Assembly (NCBI GenBank): GCA_021811745.1
Contig: JAJZNH010000276.1
Location: forward strand, 1 to 22,137
From: Acidobacteriota bacterium
GTDB lineage: Bacteria > Acidobacteriota > Terriglobia > Terriglobales > Acidobacteriaceae
Length of the DNA stretch: 22,137 nucleotides
Direction: 5' to 3'
Every line of letters starts with the position of its first letter. Positions within the stretch are counted from its first letter, which is position 1. Of this stretch, positions 14,611-22,137 are shown piece by piece. Below the pieces are notes generated by a model. It saw nothing but the letters and a program-made list of their open reading frames with translations, ran no database searches and was not told where the DNA came from. Both the position numbers and the translations under genes were made by a program.

Positions 14611-16700
14611 TGAATCTCCCTCCGCATGCCCCCATGGAAGATTCCTTCCAGGTCCAGAATCAAGCCAACGCGCCCATCGCCAAGGATCGCGCCCCCGGCC
14701 ACACCGGGAACCTCCTTCAGCGTCTCGCCCAGACCCTTGATCACGACCTCCTGCTTCCCGATTAGTTCGTCCACCATCAGGCCAAAACATTTGCCGCCGG
14801 CTTCGGCGACAATCAACAGATTGTTCGTGACTGCCTCCGATCGCGGCTCCACGCCAAAGCGCCGGGAAAGCCGCACCACGGGAAACAGATTGTTCCGCAC
14901 CAGCGCCATCTCTTGCCGGCCTTCCACCGTAAACACCATCTCCGCAGTGGGCCGCAACATCTCTCGCACCGAGAAAATGGGCACCACATACCGCTCGCGG
15001 CCCACGCCCACGATTAGTCCGTCGATCATGGCCAGCGTGAGGGGCAGGCGCAGAGAGAAGACGGTGCCTTTCCCAACCACCGATTCAATGCCGATGCGCC
15101 CGCGCAGCTTCTGGATTTGTCTCTTGACCACATCCATGCCCACGCCCCGCCCGGAGACCTCGGTGATCTTCTCGGCGGTGGAGAAACCGGGATGAAAAAT
15201 GAGATTGAAAACCTCCTCATCCGGCGGGCGGGCCCCTTCTTCCACCATGCCTGCCCGTCGCGCCCTTTCCAGAATCTTGTCGCGGTTCAGCCCCTGACCG
15301 TCATCCCCTATCTCAATCACAATGTGACCGGCCTGATGAAAAGCGCTCAGGCGAATCTTCCCCGTCGGATCTTTGCCGGCGGCGCTCCGCTCCTCGGGCG
15401 TCTCCAGTCCGTGATCGATCGCATTGCGGATCATGTGCATGAGTGGATCGGCCAATTCCTCCACTACATTGCGGTCGAGCTCCGTCTCCGCGCCTGTGGC
15501 TACCATCTCCGCTTGTTTGCCGGTCTTGCGCGCCAGGTCCCTTTCCAGCCGGTTCATCCTCTGGAAGAGCCCTCCAATCGGCACCATGCGCATCGCCATT
15601 GCCATCCTCTGCAGGTCACCCGTAATTCGCTCAAGCTGTGCCAGCCTGTGCTGCAGAGCCGGACTGCGAAGCGCAGCAAGCTCCGGATTGTGAACGACCA
15701 TGGTCTGCGCAATCACCAGCTCTCCCGCCATATCGACCAGGTGATCCAGCTTTTCCGTGTCCACTTTCACGGAACGCGTGTCGGCGCTGTCGGTGCGGCG
15801 TTCCATGCCGCTGCGCCGCTCCGGCCCGGTCCAACTCTCCGAAAATTCTCTTCGCCGATCGACGGGTTCATCCGGCGTGCCACGGTCCGGCAAACGTGTC
15901 TCGGCAACCTGCGAGGCCTGGTTGGCCCCTCCGCGCGCCGCGTCGCCTATCCTCTCCAGCAGTTCCTGCTTCTCCGGCGCGAGCCCCGCTTCTCCTCCCG
16001 CAAGCGTTCTCTCGATGCGCACGAGCCAGGCCTGGAGATAGTCGGTCGCTGCCAGAACGATATCCACGACCGCCGGCGTAATGGTTTGCTTGTGATTGCG
16101 GACCAAATCCAGCAGGCTCTCCGTTTCATGAGCAATCTCGCGCATCTCCGCGAGGTCCATGAACCCGGCCAGACCCTTGATGGTGTGAAAAGCGCGAAAG
16201 ACCGTGTTGATCGCCTCCGTGTCTTCAGGGGCCTTTTCGAGCGTGATCATCTGGGCCTCCACCTGGGCCAGATGATCGCGCGATTCCAGAATGAAATCGC
16301 CAAGCAGTTCGCGGTCTTCCCCCAGCGGAACAGATGCCGGCGCCTCAGCCTGCACGGATGTGAAAGATGCGCCGGCGGCGTCGGAGACGCTTTCGCAGCC
16401 GGATGGGCTAGAAGCGTCGCTCAGAGCTTTCTGCATTTGTTCCAGGCCGTTCGATAACAGCGTCTCGATTGCGCCCGTTCCCTTCGTTCTGGCCATCTCA
16501 TCGAGCATTGCGGAGGCGATGCTCGCGACCTCCGCGATGCCTGCCGCCTTGGCTTCTGTCCGGATTGCCCGCAGGACCGTAGTCCGTTGCTTCCCGCTCA
16601 GCTTCCCCAGCACAAGCTGACTGGCAGCCTCTTCCACACGAGAGTGCAGAGCCTCAGGTGAGCCCCTCTGTCCTGCCGTAGCCTGTTCCCCCTTCGACAT
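14607..16700 (-). CDS. cheA: Chemotaxis histidine kinase CheA
   Basis: This is a 697-residue protein starting at ATG 16700, with GGGGAG upstream. Residues 1-120 are a helical N-terminal extension of unknown function. The HPt (P1) domain spans about 130-235 with phospho-His H172 in FHTIKGLAGF. A charged linker takes the place of a recognisable P2 domain. The P3 dimerisation helices begin near 311 (VDTEKLDHLVDMAGELV). The P4 ATPase has its N box at MIRNAIDHG (423-431), G1 at DDGQG (466-470) and G2 at GRGVGMD (517-523). The P5 CheW-like domain runs from about 555 to the end. CheA autophosphorylates under MCP/CheW control and passes phosphate to CheY and CheB. cheR overlaps its stop by 4 nt; mcp ends 114 nt upstream. 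Confidence 0.97.
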   Translation of the reverse strand: MSKGEQATAGQRGSPEALHSRVEEAASQLVLGKLSGKQRTTVLRAIRTEAKAAGIAEVASIASAMLDEMARTKGTGAIETLLSNGLEQMQKALSDASSPSGCESVSDAAGASFTSVQAEAPASVPLGEDRELLGDFILESRDHLAQVEAQMITLEKAPEDTEAINTVFRAFHTIKGLAGFMDLAEMREIAHETESLLDLVRNHKQTITPAVVDIVLAATDYLQAWLVRIERTLAGGEAGLAPEKQELLERIGDAARGGANQASQVAETRLPDRGTPDEPVDRRREFSESWTGPERRSGMERRTDSADTRSVKVDTEKLDHLVDMAGELVIAQTMVVHNPELAALRSPALQHRLAQLERITGDLQRMAMAMRMVPIGGLFQRMNRLERDLARKTGKQAEMVATGAETELDRNVVEELADPLMHMIRNAIDHGLETPEERSAAGKDPTGKIRLSAFHQAGHIVIEIGDDGQGLNRDKILERARRAGMVEEGARPPDEEVFNLIFHPGFSTAEKITEVSGRGVGMDVVKRQIQKLRGRIGIESVVGKGTVFSLRLPLTLAMIDGLIVGVGRERYVVPIFSVREMLRPTAEMVFTVEGRQEMALVRNNLFPVVRLSRRFGVEPRSEAVTNNLLIVAEAGGKCFGLMVDELIGKQEVVIKGLGETLKEVPGVAGGAILGDGRVGLILDLEGIFHGGMRREIQ

Positions 16701-16814
16701 GGCGGTGTCTCCCCATCGAGTCTTGTCTGCTGCGCGTTCATGCACGGGCCTCATCGATCGACTGCATCTCCGCTGCATGAAACACGCGATCGTGATGAAA
16801 CCTCGCGGAACGGA

Positions 16815-18407
16815 TCAGGCCATCGCCTTGAAATCCGCCTCCATCGGAATGGGATCTGCCTTGACCTCCGCGCGGTGGGACATGTGCACTTTGGACGCGT
16901 GCGCCGACAGCTTGTGCGGCCCTGTTACGGGCTGCCATGCCGGCTGCGCCGGCTGGTTCCGCGAAGCTTCTTCCATGCCCCCGACCATCACGCTCAGCTG
17001 GTGGACAACCTCCATTAGCGCGGATGCTTGTGCCGTCAGCTCCTCGGCCGCCGCCGCGCTCTCCTCGGAATTGGCGGCCGACTGCTGCGTCACCTGCTCC
17101 ATCTGGGTTAGCGCCTTGGCGATATGCTCGATGCCGCGGGTCTGCTCCTGGCTGCTCAGGCTCACCTCGTCCACCAACGTCTTCACCTTGGCCGATTCCT
17201 CCGTAATCGCGCGGATGGCCACCGCTACCTGGTCCACCTTGGCTTGTCCATCATTGGACTTGGCAATCGACTCTTCGATCAGGGCCGAGGTGTCCTTCGC
17301 CGCCTGAGCACAGCGCTGCGCAAGATTGCGAACTTCGTCGGCAACCACCGCGAACCCCATGCCCGCCTCACCGGACCGCGCTGCCTCGACCGCCGCGTTC
17401 AACGCCAGAATATTTGTCTGGAACGCGATCTCATCGATTACCTTGATGATCTTGGCCACCTTGTCGCTGGACCTCTTGATGTCCGTCATCGCCGCCACCA
17501 TCGATTCCAGCGAACGGTTCGTCTCCACAATCTTCTCCTGCGACTGCATGACCAATGCGTTGGCGGACTGAGAGTTCTCGGCGTTCCTGCGCGCCATGGA
17601 GTTGATCTCCTCGCTCGAAGCCGACGTCTCTTCTAGCGACGCCGCTTGTTCGGACGCACCCTGCGCCAGCGCCTGGCTCGAGGAGGAGATCTGGCTGGCC
17701 GCGCTGGCCACCTGTCCCGCGCCTTCTGAGAGTTCTTGGATCGCCTTGCGCAGAATTCCGCTGATCTTTCGGACCGTGACGATCATTACACCTCCGTTCA
17801 CCAAGGAGAGGATGAGCAATAAGATCGTTACCCAGTGCCCGATCAATACTTGTTTAACCGCGCCGGCAGCTGCGGTGCGCATCAGATTCCCTTCTTGCTG
17901 CTGCAGCAAACCGGCTTGAGTGGCCATCTCATCTAGAATCGGAAGAACATTTTCCTTCAAAAGAGCCGCCGCCATGTCGGATTTGCCGGAGGCAATTAAT
18001 CGAATGTACTGCTGATGCAGATTGACGACTTTCTCGCGAGCCGACGCTAATCCTGCGCAGATCTGTCGTTCACTGTCATTGTCGAGCAGAGGGTTGATGG
18101 CATCGAGATTGCTCTTCATCTCGCCGATTGCCTTGATGAAGTCCTGACTGGCGCGGGCAGCCTCCGATGGTTCTTTGGTCAGCGTTCGAAGCAGCACCTC
18201 GTGTTCCGATGCGGTCAGATCCGACACCCCGGTGTCAAGTTGGGTCCCTAAATACTGCTTCTGGGCCTCTCCGTTCACAAGCGTGCCGATGCTCTTCCCC
18301 AGGTCACGCATGAGCCACAACGCCGTCCCGCCGACGATGAGTGTCAATGCCAGTGAAGTGCCAGAGCTCCAGAAGATCTTCTTCCCTATCGTCCTTTCGG
18401 ATGCCAT
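16815..18407 (-). CDS. Methyl-accepting chemotaxis protein without HAMP domain
   Basis: This is a 530-residue receptor. TM1 is at about residues 13-33. A helical periplasmic sensor region of ~155 residues has the four-helix-bundle (4HB_MCP) look. TM2 is at about 191-212. Directly after TM2 the chain runs through [19 protein letters not shown] into the long signalling coiled coil, with no clear HAMP motif. The hairpin tip with [40 protein letters not shown] lies near 324-364 and binds CheA/CheW. Runs such as [12 protein letters not shown] and [11 protein letters not shown] are probable methylation helices. The tail is flexible and has no NWETF-type tether. ATG 18407 shares one base with the cheW stop (TGATG) and follows a GGGAGA site; GTG 18410 is possible. 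The ligand is unknown. Confidence 0.95.
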   Translation of the reverse strand: MASERTIGKKIFWSSGTSLALTLIVGGTALWLMRDLGKSIGTLVNGEAQKQYLGTQLDTGVSDLTASEHEVLLRTLTKEPSEAARASQDFIKAIGEMKSNLDAINPLLDNDSERQICAGLASAREKVVNLHQQYIRLIASGKSDMAAALLKENVLPILDEMATQAGLLQQQEGNLMRTAAAGAVKQVLIGHWVTILLLILSLVNGGVMIVTVRKISGILRKAIQELSEGAGQVASAASQISSSSQALAQGASEQAASLEETSASSEEINSMARRNAENSQSANALVMQSQEKIVETNRSLESMVAAMTDIKRSSDKVAKIIKVIDEIAFQTNILALNAAVEAARSGEAGMGFAVVADEVRNLAQRCAQAAKDTSALIEESIAKSNDGQAKVDQVAVAIRAITEESAKVKTLVDEVSLSSQEQTRGIEHIAKALTQMEQVTQQSAANSEESAAAAEELTAQASALMEVVHQLSVMVGGMEEASRNQPAQPAWQPVTGPHKLSAHASKVHMSHRAEVKADPIPMEADFKAMA

Positions 18408-19057
18408 CACATACTCTCCCTCGATTCAAATCTCGGTTCAAATCTCGATTCAGTCCTGCAACAGCGCATCCAGGCCTCGCGCTCCTGGCAGCTCAATACG
18501 CGGTCGATGTCCAGCAGGATCTTGACCTTGCCTTTAACCTTGGCCATACCGAGGAGATAGCCTGCCGCAAAGCTGCCGTCGTCTCCAAAATCGGGCGTAT
18601 CCTCGATATCGCCGGCATTGAGATTCAGCACCTCCGAGACCTCGTCGACGATGATGCCGGTGAGCAGCGAAACGCCTCCCGAATGCGCCTGCACGACAAT
18701 GATGCAGGTCCGCTGTGTGTATTCCATCTCGGGCAGGCAGAACTTGAGGCGCAGATCGACCACCGGGATCACCTTGCCCCGCAGGTTGATGACGCCCTTG
18801 ACGTGCGCAGGAGTTTGGGGCACCGCGGTGATCTCCTGAATGCCCATGATCTCCCGAACCTTGAGTACCTGGATGGCGAACTCCTCGCGGCCGAGCCGAA
18901 AGGTAAGGTATTTCGCGGCGCGATAGTCGGCGCCGCCTCGAGCCTCCAGCTTCTCCGCTGGCTTTCCCTGCGCCGGTTGCACGCTTCCGCCGCTCTCCTG
19001 TGCCGCCGGATTCCCCGTTGCCCCCGTCATCCCTGGCTCCATCACCGCATTCGGCAT
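18407..19057 (-). CDS. cheW: Chemotaxis coupling protein CheW
   Basis: This is a 216-residue protein starting at ATG 19057, preceded by GGGGAG. An N-terminal low-complexity Pro/Gly/Gln segment (about 1-45) precedes the CheW fold: [62 protein letters not shown] and [15 protein letters not shown]. CheW links MCPs to CheA in the array. The C-terminal tail after VLSCQ is unusual and ends in an Arg/Phe/Glu/Ser repeat encoded by three 12-bp units. It is the first gene of the minus-strand che operon and overlaps mcp by 1 nt. Its promoter was not identified. Confidence 0.95.
   Translation of the reverse strand: MPNAVMEPGMTGATGNPAAQESGGSVQPAQGKPAEKLEARGGADYRAAKYLTFRLGREEFAIQVLKVREIMGIQEITAVPQTPAHVKGVINLRGKVIPVVDLRLKFCLPEMEYTQRTCIIVVQAHSGGVSLLTGIIVDEVSEVLNLNAGDIEDTPDFGDDGSFAAGYLLGMAKVKGKVKILLDIDRVLSCQEREAWMRCCRTESRFEPRFESRESM
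18421..18456. repeat. Three imperfect 12-bp tandem repeats at the cheW 3' end
   Basis: On the plus strand the units are TCGATTCAAATC (18421-18432), TCGGTTCAAATC (18433-18444) and TCGATTCAGTCC (18445-18456). They encode the [11 protein letters not shown] tail of CheW. The copy number could vary by slippage without shifting frame. Confidence 0.65.
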
Positions 19058-19643
19058 ACACTCCCCTTTTTCCTCCTCATCGATCGCCGCATGCAATCCT
19101 CGCCTCGTCGCGCTCGCTACCGCAGACTCGCCTTGCCCACAATCTCGCATTGCAATCCCGTGGGCTGTGGCTGGAATCGCTTGGAACGCCGCATCCGCAC
19201 CCCGATCCTCGCGAGTCGGACCGGCAATCCTTCCCTGCCTATCATCGGCAAATCCGGCCCATCAATCAGAGTCGGCGGCCCGCAAAGCACGCTCCCCAGT
19301 GAAACTGACAAGATTGCAGCCGGATACTCAAGTTGCTCCAATTGGGCGCTCAACCCTACCGCTGTGCCGATACGAAACATGAACAGGGCCCATATCCCAC
19401 GAGCGCCCCAACCACCTGATGCATGCCATTCACATGCTCAACGGCACTTTTGCGCGCGGTCTGACGCATGACCTTGCAGCCGGACTCCGCGCCCGGATTC
19501 AGGTGCCAGATCTTCGGCCAACCAGATTGCCTTGAATGCGCCTTGGCGCAGAATCCCGTAGATCGCGTATCTGGCAACGGTGTGGCTGGAGCCCCACGGC
19601 GCCACGCTCTGCCCATCCACCGCCAGCACCTCGAGCGGCTGGC
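19058..19643. other. Intergenic region between divergent cheW and cheY, possible decayed gene
   Basis: About 600 bp separate the two divergent transcription units. A minus-strand ATG frame (19380 down to 19117, 87 codons) ends 59 nt before the cheW start; it has no ribosome binding site and no recognised domain. Two other minus-strand frames overlap upstream of it (one ending at 19438, one at 19356). Read in series they could be a frameshifted gene, but nothing in them identifies a family. The promoter of the cheW operon should lie here; I could not find a convincing sigma-70, sigma-54 or sigma-28 match on the minus strand. Confidence 0.35.
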
Positions 19644-19670
19644 TAAAGTGCCGGGCGCAATTGCCGATAG
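19644..19670 (+). promoter_or_regulatory. Putative sigma-28 (FliA) promoter of cheY
   Basis: TAAAG (19644-19648) and GCCGATAG (19663-19670) are separated by exactly 14 nt, as in the enteric consensus TAAAGTTT-N11-GCCGATAA. Only the last base of the -10 element and the optional TT after the -35 differ. The predicted transcription start falls at about 19677-19678, at the cheY ATG itself. FliA controls late flagellar and chemotaxis genes in many bacteria, fitting the product. Confidence 0.72.
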
Positions 19671-19677
19671 ACGACCT

Positions 19678-20061
19678 ATGAGCCAGATTCGGGCGCTGAT
19701 CGTGGATGACTCTTCCGTGATGCGCAAGATCGTCGAGCGGACCTTGCGTCAGGCCGGACTGGAGCTGGAAACCGTGCTGGAAGCCTCGAATGGAAACGAA
19801 GGCCTCGATCTGTTGCAAAAACAAAAGGTCGACGTCATCCTTTCGGACATCAACATGCCTTCCATGGACGGCCTTGAGTTCCTTCGTCAGCTGCGCAGCC
19901 GGGACCTCGCTCCCAAAACGCCTGTGGTCATGGTTACCACTGAAGGCAGTGAGGAACAGGTCAAGCAGGCAATCCAAGCGGGCGCCCAGGGATATATCCG
20001 AAAACCCTTCACCGTGGAGCAAATCAAGCAGCGCGTGATTCCACTGGTACGCGCCGCTTGA
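19678..20061 (+). CDS. cheY: Chemotaxis response regulator CheY
   Basis: This is a 127-residue single receiver domain with everything conserved: D10/D11 (ALIVDDSSVMRK), phospho-acceptor D57 in ILSDINMPSMDG, the switch Thr in VVMVTTEGSEEQ and the Lys in YIRKPF. CheY-P is produced by CheA and binds the FliM/FliN switch complex to change rotation. No ribosome binding site precedes the ATG, and the sigma-28 promoter would start the mRNA at or next to the A of ATG, so translation may be leaderless. The same frame is open upstream to 19468, but that part resembles nothing and overlaps the promoter. It is the only intact stand-alone CheY in the window, divergent from the main che operon. Confidence 0.95.
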   Translation: MSQIRALIVDDSSVMRKIVERTLRQAGLELETVLEASNGNEGLDLLQKQKVDVILSDINMPSMDGLEFLRQLRSRDLAPKTPVVMVTTEGSEEQVKQAIQAGAQGYIRKPFTVEQIKQRVIPLVRAA

Positions 20062-20176
20062 GCCATCGACACAAGAAAATTCACCCCCCGAGAAGGTAAT
20101 CCCAGGACGCACCTGCATTCGCCAGGGCCAGGATCGCTGCTGACGCGACAGGAGTCCATTTTCAATCACCCGTTCT

Positions 20177-20482
20177 TTGCAGGAATCCTTCAACAGCATG
20201 CAGGCCGCGACGAAGATAGCCGCCAGCATGACCGGAACTGAGTTCTCAGCCGTCGACGCAACCGTTCAGGACGCAATCTGCGAAATCTGCAACATCGTGG
20301 CCGGATCCTGGAAAAACAGAATCCCGGCCCTGCACTCCAATTGTGGACTGTCCGTCCCCGCCGTGATCACCGGTAGCGATTACAGGCTCCGCGCGCATCT
20401 GCCGCAATTCAAGCTCCACCACATCTACCACTTCATGGACATCACTTTTGAAGCAACAATCGTCTGCGAAGGACTTCAATAG
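20177..20482 (+). pseudogene. CheX-like protein with most of the N-terminal half missing
   Basis: The frame gives about 101 residues from TTG 20177 (or 95 from ATG 20198). From IAASMTGTEF onward it matches the second half of a CheX-type domain: the phosphatase motif E36-x2-N39 in ICEICNIVAGSWKNRIPAL, then GLSVPAVITGSDY and a C-terminal strand. Family members are about 150 residues with a duplicated fold. Here the first half is reduced to a stub (SLQESFNSM), whose codons join IAASMTG in frame. The frame is open back to a TGA at 20141, and no good start codon or ribosome binding site is present. It follows cheY by 115 nt and probably shares its promoter. It could be a functional short protein, but an internal deletion seems more likely. 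Confidence 0.6.
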
Positions 20483-20707
20483 CCTTGCCGCAGATCCCCT
20501 GAAAGCCAATCAGCCTCTGGCAACAGCCTCCCGAACAATCCCGTTTTGCGTTGCAACCAACCGGCCGCAAGAATGAGTTCTTCTCGCCGGGCTGTTGAAG
20601 TCCTTCTGCTCGTGCTGCGGAAGTTCGGCTAGCACTCCTTGACTTCGCGAGCGGATTTCAGACTTCGGATCCCCGATCCCCGGAATGCAGTCTGGTGGCG
20701 CTCCTTG
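20483..20707. other. Convergent intergenic region
   Basis: These 225 bp lie between the cheX-like gene and the end of the esterase gene. I see no gene and no clear intrinsic terminator on either strand. Confidence 0.4.
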
Positions 20708-22137
20708 CTATTCCGGCCAGTCATCCGTCCGGAACGGCGAGGCCGGCAAGCCTGCCTCGTTGTACAGATTGCAAATGGGGTAGTTCTGCCAGGCGTAGCG
20801 CACCGCCACGGGATTGCTCACCAGTGGGCTTTCGACCACCACCGTATCGCCCTCAATCTCCGCCCTGGCCTCGACGAAACTCCGATCCGCTCCGGCGATC
20901 TCAAATCCAGCCAATCCCGCAGGTGTGCCGCTGTAACGCCGGGCCACAAGGCCGCCGCCCAGATGCGTGAAATGGAGAATGATCTTGTCCCCCTTCACCT
21001 GCTTGGACGAGTAGATCGGGCCGGAGTAGATGACCTTCTGATCGTAAGCCAGGGCCCGGGCGGCCAGCGACAATCGGCGACCCACCTCTTGCTTGTTACG
21101 CGGATGAACTCGGCGCACCGAACCAATATCCACCGTAACCACCATCGCCGTGTCAGGAACTGCCAGCGCCTTCAGTTGAGCCTCGCGCAGAAGCGGCCAG
21201 TTCGACGGCGGCAGCACGGACTGGTAGCTGGCAAGCTGTACGAATAGGAACGGAAAATCCCCTTCGCCCCAGGCCTGCCGCCAGTCGCGAATCATGTCCG
21301 GGAAAAGCGTGCGGTACTGCACCGCCCGGCTGCCGTTGGACTCCCCCTGGTACCAGATGGCTCCCTTGATCCGGAACGGAATCAGCGGGGCGATCATGGC
21401 GTCGTAAAGCCCCGCCGGACGCCACGAATAGCTGCGCGGATCGAACGGAAGGTGCGGCGCACGCGGAATGGGGCTTCCGGCGGATTCCGCGCGGTCCGCG
21501 GCCTTTTCCCACCCCTGCAAGGCTTCGTTGTACCGATCCATGGCGGCCGGGTAGGCCGCCTCCATCTTCCGCCATCGGTCGAGAATATCGGCAAACTCCT
21601 TGTTCGATTCGAGCGTGGGCAGCGTCGTCCACGACTCCGCCGGCGTCCCCGGCCAGGAACTGTGAATGAGCCCGATGGGCTCGTGCAGCTCTTTATAGAG
21701 GTTCAAGCCGAAGAAGTAGGCAACGGCGGAGTAGTCCCCCACGGTGACGGGGCTGGTAATATCCCAGTGGCCAGGAACGTCCCTTTGCGGCTTCCCTGCC
21801 ACCGTCTCGGCCACCGTGAACATACGGATCTGGGGATAGTTGGCCGCGGCGACCTCGTCTTTGTAATGCTCGGTTCCCGTGTCCGTCCAGTCCAGGTGCC
21901 GCGCCACGGCAAAGGTCATGTTCGACTGGCCCGAGCAAAGCCACACCTGCCCAACCAGGACGTTCTGAATCTCGATCGTGTTCTTGCCGGCCACCGTCAT
22001 CGTGAACGGGCCTCCCGGTGGCAGCGGACCGATCTCCAGCTTCCAGTTCCCTGCCCGGTCCGTCGTGGTGCTGGCGTGCACGTCTCCCACCGTGACGGCG
22101 ATCGCTTCGCCCGGATCGGCCGTTCCCCAAACGGGGT
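20708..22137 (-). CDS. Sialate O-acetylesterase family protein (5' end outside window)
   Basis: The minus-strand frame is open from the right edge to the TAG at 20708-20710, about 476 residues, so the N-terminus is missing. The visible part starts PVWGTADPGEAIAVTV and GNWKLEIGPLPPGGP, the beta-sandwich that precedes the esterase domain. The SGNH-type nucleophile motif VWLCSGQSNM, then IGLIHSSWPGTPAESW, GAIWYQGESNG and VTVDIGSVRRVHPRNKQEVG supply the catalytic Ser and the Asp/His region. A C-terminal beta domain follows. Such enzymes remove O-acetyl groups from sialic acids or plant/bacterial polysaccharides and are usually secreted; here the signal peptide would lie outside the window. It is not related to the motility genes and is convergent with cheY-cheX. 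Confidence 0.92.
   Translation of the reverse strand, partial: PVWGTADPGEAIAVTVGDVHASTTTDRAGNWKLEIGPLPPGGPFTMTVAGKNTIEIQNVLVGQVWLCSGQSNMTFAVARHLDWTDTGTEHYKDEVAAANYPQIRMFTVAETVAGKPQRDVPGHWDITSPVTVGDYSAVAYFFGLNLYKELHEPIGLIHSSWPGTPAESWTTLPTLESNKEFADILDRWRKMEAAYPAAMDRYNEALQGWEKAADRAESAGSPIPRAPHLPFDPRSYSWRPAGLYDAMIAPLIPFRIKGAIWYQGESNGSRAVQYRTLFPDMIRDWRQAWGEGDFPFLFVQLASYQSVLPPSNWPLLREAQLKALAVPDTAMVVTVDIGSVRRVHPRNKQEVGRRLSLAARALAYDQKVIYSGPIYSSKQVKGDKIILHFTHLGGGLVARRYSGTPAGLAGFEIAGADRSFVEARAEIEGDTVVVESPLVSNPVAVRYAWQNYPICNLYNEAGLPASPFRTDDWPE

Noticed and set aside
15117..16457. 446-codon open frame on the plus strand opposite cheA
   Set aside because: It is a GC-rich antisense shadow of a well-supported cheA and has no domain-like features.
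18344..18359. Minus-strand sigma-54-like TGGCAC-N5-TGGC
   Set aside because: It lies inside the N-terminal coding part of mcp, and its transcript would begin within the gene with no sensible target.
18421..18450. GGTTCAAATC resembling a tRNA T-arm
   Set aside because: The flanking bases do not form the T stem, no other tRNA arms are present, and it lies in the repeat at the cheW end.
19438..20229. 263-codon minus-strand frame opposite cheY
   Set aside because: Most of it mirrors the conserved cheY coding sequence. Only the part below 19640 is not explained, and that is reported separately.

Overview
The window is one flagellar/chemotaxis locus plus its flanks. GC content is high, and gene order and protein style (FliG-H-I-J-K then FlgD/E, a MiaB-bifunctional nuclease pair, an MCP without a HAMP domain inside the che operon, several CheX-like proteins) suggest an acidobacterium-like Gram-negative bacterium. 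That taxonomic guess comes from recognising the protein families, not from a marker gene in the window.

Layout. (1) Positions 1-7479, plus strand: the 3' end of fliG, then fliH-fliI-fliJ tightly coupled, then fliK, flgD and flgE. These build the switch, the export ATPase complex and the hook. A near-consensus sigma-54 promoter sits just before fliK and would give the hook genes their own control. (2) 7510-7950, minus: a PaaI-type thioesterase, convergent with flgE across a UUCG-loop hairpin. (3) 8378-10685, plus: a small lipoprotein cytochrome c, miaB and a DUF151 bifunctional nuclease. (4) 10686-11592: about 900 bp without a convincing intact gene. (5) 11593-19057, minus: a chemotaxis operon read as cheW-mcp-cheA-cheR-cheD-(cheY)-(cheX)-cheB, most junctions overlapping by 1-10 nt. 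(6) 19678-20482, plus: a second cheY and a shortened cheX-like gene, divergent from the operon and preceded by an excellent sigma-28 (FliA) promoter. (7) 20708-22137, minus: a sialate O-acetylesterase running off the right edge.

How it works together: MCP, CheW and CheA form the receptor-kinase array; CheR, CheB and CheD adapt the receptors; CheY carries the signal to the switch, of which FliG is part. The intact CheY is the divergent, sigma-28-controlled one.

The most unusual result is that three small signalling genes look internally deleted. The cheY inside the operon keeps its N-terminus and its C-terminal KPF segment but has lost the phospho-acceptor region and changed frame. The cheX next to it keeps its N-terminal half and its last ~25 residues in another frame. 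The plus-strand cheX keeps only a stub of its N-terminal half. This could be genuine erosion or an assembly/sequencing artefact; read mapping would decide. No mobile element, CRISPR array, rRNA or tRNA was seen.
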